Shown one piece after another: positions 56,924 to 64,000 of a stretch of 64,000 bases of DNA. Below the pieces are notes generated by a model. The model was not told the origin of the DNA. It worked only from the letters and a program-made list of their open reading frames with translations, and did not search any database. This DNA is from Prostheceraeus crozeri (taxonomy: Eukaryota > Platyhelminthes > Polycladida > Euryleptidae): positions 1-64,000 of the forward strand of contig CAJQUW010010373.1 in assembly GCA_907163375.1 (NCBI GenBank). Reading direction: 5' to 3'. A program made the position numbers and the translations under genes. How positions within the stretch are numbered: the first letter of the stretch is position 1; each line of letters starts with the position of its first letter.

Positions 56924-58886
56924 TCAAATGCATTCACATAAAGGCCATAACATAATTTGTTCTTTCAAATCATTGAAGCCGTATTTGTAACTGTTCTCTC
57001 GGAAGATGGCAATGTAGGCCTGGGTGTCAGGCTTATTATTCAACCTTTTGTTTTGATAGATATTCGGGTAGTCAGAGAAATTTATCGGTTTTCCACTGCC
57101 AATCCAAATATAGTTTCCTTTTGGCTCTACTGCTGTCGAAGTTTGTTTTCCTCCAGTCCAAACTTGTGGAAAATATTGCACGCCTGCCTGTGAGGCGTTG
57201 ACATCTGAAATGGAAGTGAGAAACTGAATGACAATTGGAAGTGGCAAGATAAGAGGTTAAATAAAACGAGAGGATGTTTTATAGTCAGAAATTGAGGAAT
57301 ATCGCGAACTGGTCTTTTGTGGAATTCTATCACTTAGAGAAAGAAAGCAAATGGGTGATTTTCCCAAAATATACAAAATTGATGTCCTAGAGCAGCAGGC
57401 AGATAACTATAGCTTTTATAACTTGATCCAAGCATTGGAGTCATGGTCAATACAAAATAGTGGCACAAAAATCGCACGCATTTTCACTTAGATATCCTTG
57501 TTAACGACTTCATCATTGGTTTAGAATCAATCACATGTGCAATTCTTTAGAAGCTTTGCATTGTGGGTTCATGCCGCAACACTGTTCCCCCGGCTGTGCC
57601 GCGACCTTGAGTCAATTTCAGTTCTAGTCAACTTCAGATAAACAATCTTTTTCTATGGATACAACCTGTACCGATGAGTCGATGTCTATAGCTTGAACCG
57701 TTGCTTTGGAGCTCCTATTTCGCGCATGTCAATGTAGATCCCTCCAGATGTATGGACTTTCCTGTCCAGATCTTTATTATCTAGATTATGTACAGGTCCA
57801 TTCTAGTGAAAATAAATGAAACAAAAATGAAGCCTCTTTTGCACTGTGGGAAAGTAAAGCGAGCGGTTCAAGGAATCTTTACTACTTCGAGGGCTCACAT
57901 TACACGAGACAGAAGAGACTCTAGTACTTCATTTTCATGACGCATCTATGAAGCATGGCGAGGCACCTGGAAATCAATGTCACTCATCGGAATGCTTCCA
58001 CAAATATCATCACTACATTATGACTATGACAAGACTAACAAGGCGCAAGTTTCATGATTGGGTCGGAAGCTCTATGAGAATCATATACTGTAATGTACGA
58101 TCTGCATACGATCCGTGTACTGTATATTCTAGCCTATTCTTGTTCCATACGCACTTATGAGACTAGTAGTGCTCGCTAGCTGCGGTGCCTCGGTGTCAGA
58201 GCCATCTTTCGTGACTGTGCCAGAAACATAGCGAAAACGAAACATTGAAACTCGTGACTGCCGGAGGCATTACATTCGCTAAACCGAAGAAGTTTTTTAA
58301 ATCGAAGCTCTAATTTTCAATCATTCACTTAATTCGGGAGGTATTAGCGACTAAGATTTCCCAATCCCTATGAATAAACCTCTGATAAGTCTCGCATAGA
58401 CGCACCCATATAATTTTCAACAATTATCTGTAGAACGTAGTCGACTTTTGCTGTTGTTTCCAATTCAGCCAGGCTTCCATATCTCAATCGACAGGAGTGC
58501 ATAGATTCTGTCCATGTTAATCGTTCAGGTATCAGCTCGAAGAAGGCTCCATCAAAACTCAATCCGCATTTTCGCTTGAGATTGATGAAAAGTCTGCTGG
58601 GCACATTCGAGTGAGTCACAGGAGTCGGAGTCGTCCATACAGCACAAACTCGGGTGTCTCCATCAAAGTAGAATCGACAGCATTCTCGGTGTATACATTC
58701 AATGGCACATGAGATCGAAGAGTCTGTATTGTTCACGGTGATTTGAACCGGAGAATTCACTTGTTTCGAAATGCAGTGATCCGATTCAATGGCGGGAACA
58801 AAAGATGGAGAAGTACCGAAGATGGAAATGTTCCCATAAGTTTGAAAAATGATAAAAATGATAGCAAAAATGTAAAAGGCTTGCAT
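56924..58886 (-). CDS. C-type-lectin-like protein, copy B
   Basis: Exons 58886-58406 and 57204-56924 on the minus strand; 762 nt, 253 residues, with the same donor and acceptor positions as copy A. The order is the same: hydrophobic N-terminus MQAFYIFAIIFIIFQTYG, Cys-rich PAN-like stretch (CAIECIHRECCRFYF), then the lectin-like half with VWTGGK and YIWIGSGK and final LWPLCEC. One residue is lost relative to A (one Ser in the VPSSRLF stretch). Several replacements fall around the exon junction (A: VHASQEDGNY; B: DVNASQAGVQY). The intron is only about 1.2 kb because the Polinton insertion is absent. Two open copies with matching splice phases support a real gene. Confidence 0.75.
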
Positions 58887-59041
58887 TTGAGACGTGTGAT
58901 TACGACATGTGTCTTTCTTCTTCGCAGCTTGGATGATAGCAAACTTGAATTATGAAATTCTTTGTCGTCATCAAAGTTGGAGCAATCAGTGAATGATTCC
59001 TGCTCTGCATCAACCAATGGGAGATCGGGAAACTGCTCCAA

Positions 59042-61788
59042 GCATGCGCTGCAATTTGATGATGAAAATCTGCAGATCTAGCACTTGAGGAGAAATGAAG
59101 AGAAACAAACGGTGTTATATTTGTTTCTGTAAATTTGTATATTCTGTATATCTATGTATCTGTATGTTTTCTGTACATGTAGTTTGTATTAAAAACAATT
59201 TACTGACACAAAATGATTATGCTGATGATTGGTTCGGTGCGTAGCAGTGGAAATCTGAAAATGAGAGCTGATTTAACTAGTCTGCAATCAATAGTCTTAG
59301 CCCACTCCATTCCGGGGATTGGGTGAATTACACTCACACAAGAAATGCAAGGAAAAAGCGGAGAAATAACATTTCAATGCCGATATTTTCAGTAGTTTCA
59401 TAGAGTAAGTTTATTGGGTAGAGGAGCAACGCAGAATCAATTTAATCCTCAATGTGTAAACAGTTTCGATTTTATCAAATGAACTCGAGTTGAGACCCAG
59501 TATGTGAGATATGAAAATTTTTACACTTTTGGTGAGATTGGTGAGATGTTGGCAACAACACATGATAGCGATACAGAAGAAGAGCAGTATTTTGCTGATC
59601 CTCCGCGTCATGTCACCTTAGATTGTTGAATAAGCTTTGTCGGTGGGAATACTTTAATGTGCGGCCTTATTAATAAGACTATTTTCTTAAGCGTGATCAC
59701 ATCACAAAACCTGCCACTTAAAGAACAAAATATCATCATCAAATACGATGTAAATTAAAAGATTTAAATGACATAATATGTTAAATGGGTATAAATCACT
59801 ATTCAGATTCAAATAAGAGATGAATCATGAAATCATGTCGATGAAAATTGAAATAAAAACCTGAAATTCTTCTTCTGTATCCTTGGGAGAGACACAACGC
59901 CCACTAAGAAGAAAGAAGAAAACAGCATGAGCGTTCGATTGGCAATAGTGATTCGATCGGAAATGACGCAACATGAAGTGCAGGCGAACCATCGGATAGT
60001 AGCTAACGAGATGGAGATAGTTGACAAGGAGCCCAGCTGGAGAAGGCGAATTGTGAAGGAGTCACTGTAGTCTCGTCGTCTTCAATCGCAGAACGAAGCA
60101 TAATTTGTGCGATTCGTGGAAGTTTTGACTCTCTTTTGTATTTTTCTGGTCACAGCATTTTACTTATTATTGTTGTGCAGTAGCATATTTTTTCATTTAT
60201 TCTGTGACTTCAGAGTTATTTTATTCTTTGTGTCTTCAGCTGTCAGGGTTTAGTGAAATGAGAAAATGATTTTCTCACAAACGACTCCAGAGGCGACGGA
60301 TCGGATGAACGATGCGCTATCGGTGGTTTTTAAAATATGAAAATGTCGCAAAAATCACAAAATGAATTGATTATTTGCTCTCTACCGGTTTCAAATGGCA
60401 ACAAGATGACAGAGATTGACCAATCTTCATCAGGAGAAATATAAAAGAGGAAGTGAGAGGACATCAAGTCCCTACAATTTTTGCTTTTGAAATGGCTCTG
60501 AGGCCGAACACGTACACGGTTCCATTATTGGGAAAAATATAAATTATGTTGAAAATTTCTTCGGGTACTGCAAGCAACTTTTATTCAATGCGACGTTTCG
60601 CCATGTAGTTGAATCAGAGACGAATGAATGAATTAGATGACAGAGCAGCAGACACATCAAGCCTTTAACACTAATCATTCAAATGAATACCGTTCATTCT
60701 ATAGATATGGTGCAAAATAAAGATAAAAGTTATTGCTGACAAGAAAACCTCAAAAATAACAAAATGAAGAAGAAATATATGAGGCTGTTCAAGAATTTAA
60801 TATCAGAGACATTGTTTCTTGTCTGTCTAATATATTAGCGCCTGTATTCTTGATATATGTGTATTCCAGACTCCTTCGTTTCAAATAACCTTGGAGATGG
60901 CGGTGAATAATTTCCCATTGTGTTTGGATCCCATCACTAACATGATCTGACTCAAAATGATCTTTGACTGCAAAAAGATTGTTGGCTAATACACCGAAAA
61001 TTCACGCGGTGATTTATCATATTTTTGACTTCTCAGAAATCTCGACAGAAGGGACTCGCACAATGGAGTGAGCAAGCTTCTGAAAACGTGCATTCAGCTA
61101 CTTCTTACGAACATGGAAACGCTAAGTAATGCCAAATAAACATCCTGTGTACAATCAGAGACTTCTGAGGGCCGCATTGGCATGCAATACCTCACATATT
61201 TGATTTTCAGAATGAAGAATATTGAAATTTGTGTGTAATAGTTTTTTCATGTTACAGAAAGCGATGTTATTGAAGAAACTAGTTGTTAGCCATTGAAAAT
61301 TGAATGGACATCAAAAAATGACATTCGCGGTTAGACTGTGATATATTAATTAATAGTTAAAAATTGCGTGCTAAAGCACATTTAGGAAAATATGCATGCA
61401 ATTTTCTTATAAGAAGTATGTTTAGTACACAAGTTAAGTATTTGCTTACCATTCACAAAGTAGATACTTACTTAAAGCCTGTATACTGTATTCAAATACA
61501 TCGAAGCACTTCATAGATTATTGCTAGATATTCATGGTACTACTTAAAGAATAGCAGAAGTAGGTGAAACACATTTTTTCGATTTTCTCGTTAAGACATC
61601 GACAGAGTTTCCCTTTTGTGTTTTTGAAATGTGCAGACATAGGCCTTTCTCGCTGCATCAAATTTATTTTTGTAACTAAACTTCAACTAAAAGCTGTTTC
61701 TGGCGAACCGTGCCTAGCTGTCGACTTTTGTTGCATCACAGACAGAGATAATGTCAACCAGTTATCTGTCGGATCTTTTTAACTTCGC
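59042..61788. other. Upstream flank of lectin copy B: no confident gene
   Basis: Collinear with 12691-13056 and 15534-17920 of unit A, without the 2.5-kb fold-back insertion. The hammerhead-like motif pair recurs on the minus strand at 60388-60433. Confidence 0.35.
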
Positions 61789-62349
61789 TCTGTTGTTGTG
61801 TTTCATTGATATGCAGGTCGGTTGTTTAAGGCAAAAATATATACAAGTGATTTCTAACTAGATAATGCATGTCGTCAAATAATCCCTGAGGCCAGTTCCA
61901 TAATACTACTGACACTAAGTTCTAAATCACTTCTGGATGCCCAAGAATTCAAATGATGAAGAAACTTCACTAAGTTGACTTCATGTAGCATTTGTATGAA
62001 ATTTGAATTTCAAATCATTTATCTGATGTCTATGGCAGTGGCTGTTTCATGCTTTTCTATAAGGTATGCGCATCAGATGTTCTGGTATCAAACGGAAATT
62101 CCAAATGCTAAAAAGCAATTTGAGGTTTTGAGACATGCATATGATTAACCATGTTTTGTGAATATTTTACTGTCCATCATGGAGTTACAGTTCAAATGTT
62201 AGTGTTTGGCCAAGGAGTCCTCTCTAGCGCAATAAAATAAAGTAAAACAAATATTTGACCCACATTTTCGCATATTCCTTTGTCAAGGATGTTATTATGA
62301 CTGGATTACAAGGGGAATTGAAATGTGAAATGTTTGCTACCGCATAGCT

Positions 62350-62450
62350 TTCAATGCGCTCACCATAATTGAACGAACTGTCTATGTTATTTGAATCACG
62401 AGACCCGAAGCGTCGAGTGCTTTAAGTAACATAGACAGTGAGTTCAATTA
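62350..62450. repeat. Short palindrome with CGAAGCGTCGAG loop, unit B
   Basis: Counterpart of 18490-18593 with the same arms and loop. Confidence 0.55.
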
Positions 62451-62489
62451 CAGGTAGAAGCACGCCAAGCTATGCGGCATTATATTTCC

Positions 62490-62830
62490 TCAATACATTC
62501 AATATAGTGATATAACTACGACATCTGTACTACCACAGAAAAAATAGGCGAGGCGAACCCGAGTGCAACTCTTCTATGTAGTACAGACAGAGTAGTTATA
62601 TTCATTATTATCAACGAACAAGAAATGTCAATGAAACTCTATGGGACCAGTGTGACGATATAGAGACGCTAAGATCCACAAACGAGGTTTGGCTTCCATG
62701 TGCATCCCCATGTCCTAGTAGATAGCCAAACCAATATAGATGTCTTTCATTTCATAGAAAAATTTACAATACCATAGAAAGTACTATTATCTACTTCCTA
62801 TGTGCATCCTTCATTTGAATTTCAAGTGTA
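62490..62830. mobile_element. B-only ~340-bp insertion including a short palindrome
   Basis: Unit A lacks this stretch. It opens with a hairpin (arms GATATAACTACGACATCTGT and ACAGACAGAGTAGTTATATT, loop rich in GGCGAGGCGAACCCGAGTG). It then continues with phrases such as CTCTATGGGACC and CCATAGAAAG, which recall the ends of the 7-kb element. No ORF; classification uncertain. Confidence 0.4.
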
Positions 62831-63608
62831 CCGATATGGCACTGGTGCGAGGAAGTGCAATGATATCTATACCAATACATAATTCCGTTCTACATTAGAA
62901 AATGTAGTTGATAATACATGATAGATTGCCAATGCAATAACCACCTTTTAAATGGACTGATGAAAATGCAAAGAGCTGCAATATCATGCTGGAAATAACA
63001 AGATAGGATATAGGGCAAAGTGATACTCACTACAAAAACGCAAAGCTATGTTATTCTCATACGATGATGAAAAATATCCCTGCAGCCATTTGTAATAGAA
63101 TATAATGCTTACTAATTTAAAATATTAATGAAAGTAGTCCTAATGAGGACTGATGGCGTTCTCCAATCCGCAAGTGTACAAAGGCAATGCTACTGAAAGA
63201 ACTCAATGGAGCTTTTTCGTGGCAACGAATTAAAATTGATCAGCTTTGGTCCAATATCTGATAAAAATGGAAATCTTAAGACTTGTAATACTACTCATTC
63301 TTGCTGTTGATATACTGATACCATAACATACTAATAATTATAACATAGAGCATCGTAAAAACAGTAATAAGTAAAAAAAGTAAATTGAAAATTGAAAGAA
63401 ATGGTCAAGTTTATAATGTAACGGAATCTTATGTTAAGAAAAGTGCCATTCCTAGATGAAATCCAAAAAAGAAAGTTTCTGAAGCTTAGAGATCAACATG
63501 GACTCTCTGATTATGTAAGACTTAGTTTTGTATCTCAACCTCCTCTAAAACGCTTATTGCGTCCTAGCAAGGAAATCAGACCATTGTGCAGCCTGCTTAA
63601 CATCTGAA

Positions 63609-63824
63609 ATGAAAGGAAAATGCTATCAACAGAATGTCATTTACAAGATAGAATGTAATGTCTATGATAAAATCTACATCGGAGAGCCAAGTAAAACATC
63701 AAACAAACAAAGAATTTACGAACATACAACACAATCGGAATCCCTGGGATACATGTACAATTCTTACATATGGTTCAATATCATCAAATTTCTAACTGCA
63801 AGTGGACAATTCTTAATGTTGTAA
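63609..63824 (+). pseudogene. Penelope GIY-YIG endonuclease fragment, unit B
   Basis: A 71-residue frame with VIYKIECNVYDKIYIGEPSK and the catalytic-Arg helix QRIYEHTTQSE; one residue longer than the A copy near the Arg. The upstream frame 63430-63606 ends at a TGA just before it. Confidence 0.65.
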
Positions 63825-64000
63825 AGAACAGAAGATCCCGAAAGTCTTCTGAGACATTGTTCATAAAAAGTTTGCCAACAGACAGACTTATCAGCACTTA
63901 TATTTGAACTGTAGCCCTGCAATGGACAGTAAGTAATTACAAAACATGGTTAATCACATACATGTCTCAAAACCTTAAATTGCTTTTCTAGCACTTGGAA

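Larger units (their letters stand above)
37927..64000 (+). repeat. Duplication unit B (right copy)
   Basis: The same unit as 1-26755. Sequence matching window position 1 starts at 37927, inside the target-site duplication of a hAT-like MITE (37425-37923). B-only insertions are the (ATC)n expansion near 39114, a MITE at 39697-40293, about 4.2 kb at 40546-44745, a LINE at 47609-48611, the BEL/Pao element with flanks (about 50205-56265) and about 340 bp near 62490-62830. The right end runs off the window at the point matching 26755. The partner of 26756-37926, if present, would lie beyond 64000. Confidence 0.93.
61789..64000 (+). mobile_element. Penelope-like element, unit B, without the 7-kb insertion
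   Basis: Counterpart of 17921-27190. The left arm starts about 61789, and the right arm begins near 63940 and runs off the window. Coding-like pieces are at 63430-63606 and 63609-63824, in different frames, so a frameshift separates them. The junction CTGCTTAACATCTG at about 63594-63607 is the empty site of the 7-kb element in A. Confidence 0.68.

Noticed and set aside
63246..63325. About 80 bp present in B but not A, bounded by ATTGAT/ACTGAT
   Set aside because: It could be a small insertion in B or a deletion in A. No inverted ends or coding content, so it is not called an element.

Overview
This is nuclear DNA from an animal, most likely a marine invertebrate. It is AT-rich, has spliced genes with GT-AG introns, and is packed with metazoan-type transposable elements: Penelope-like, BEL/Pao, CR1/Jockey-type LINE, Tc1, hAT-like MITEs and a Polinton/adintovirus remnant. 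The phylum cannot be fixed from this window. No bacterial-type operons, rRNA genes or CRISPR arrays were seen.

The main feature is a head-to-tail duplication. Positions 1-26755 (unit A) align collinearly with 37927-64000 (unit B), an offset of about 37.9 kb, and both ends of the match are cut by the window edges. Each unit holds the same two genes. One is a GM2 ganglioside activator-like (GM2A) gene on the plus strand: A exons 239-457, 3641-3811, 5404-5538; B exons 38145-38363, 46047-46217, 48810-48944; the signal-peptide exon is not seen. The other is a C-type-lectin-like gene on the minus strand: A exons 12546-12063 and 7860-7580; B exons 58886-58406 and 57204-56924. Coding exons of the two units are nearly identical. 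Either this is a recent tandem duplication or two haplotypes were assembled in series.

The units differ mainly by element insertions, so each serves as an empty-site control for the other. A-only insertions are: a Polinton/adintovirus fragment (about 8580-11620: adenain-like protease, retroviral-type integrase, parvovirus-VP1-like PLA2) inside the lectin intron; a 2.5-kb nested fold-back (13064-15526); and a 7-kb composite element (19281-26345) that carries an apparently complete Tc1 transposase and splits a Penelope endonuclease remnant. B-only insertions are: a 597-bp hAT-like MITE with a perfect empty site in A; a hAT fragment with a BED finger (40910-41621); a 5'-truncated LINE (47609-48611); and a BEL/Pao element with both LTRs (50383-55946). 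Shared insertions, older than the duplication, are an 859-bp CCCTCGCCC-ended element, one hAT-like MITE, tRNA-derived SINE pieces, a 26-bp minisatellite (16 units in A, 10 in B) and a Penelope element with inverted terminal repeats.

The stretch between the units (26756-37926) is mostly element debris: LINE fragments, Penelope GIY-YIG and RT pieces and hAT-like MITEs. It also holds one plausible host exon, a signal-peptide exon with a splice donor at 31446-31634 on the minus strand. A recurring theme is Penelope GIY-YIG sequence lying in or between long inverted repeats, some of which carry hammerhead-ribozyme-like motifs.
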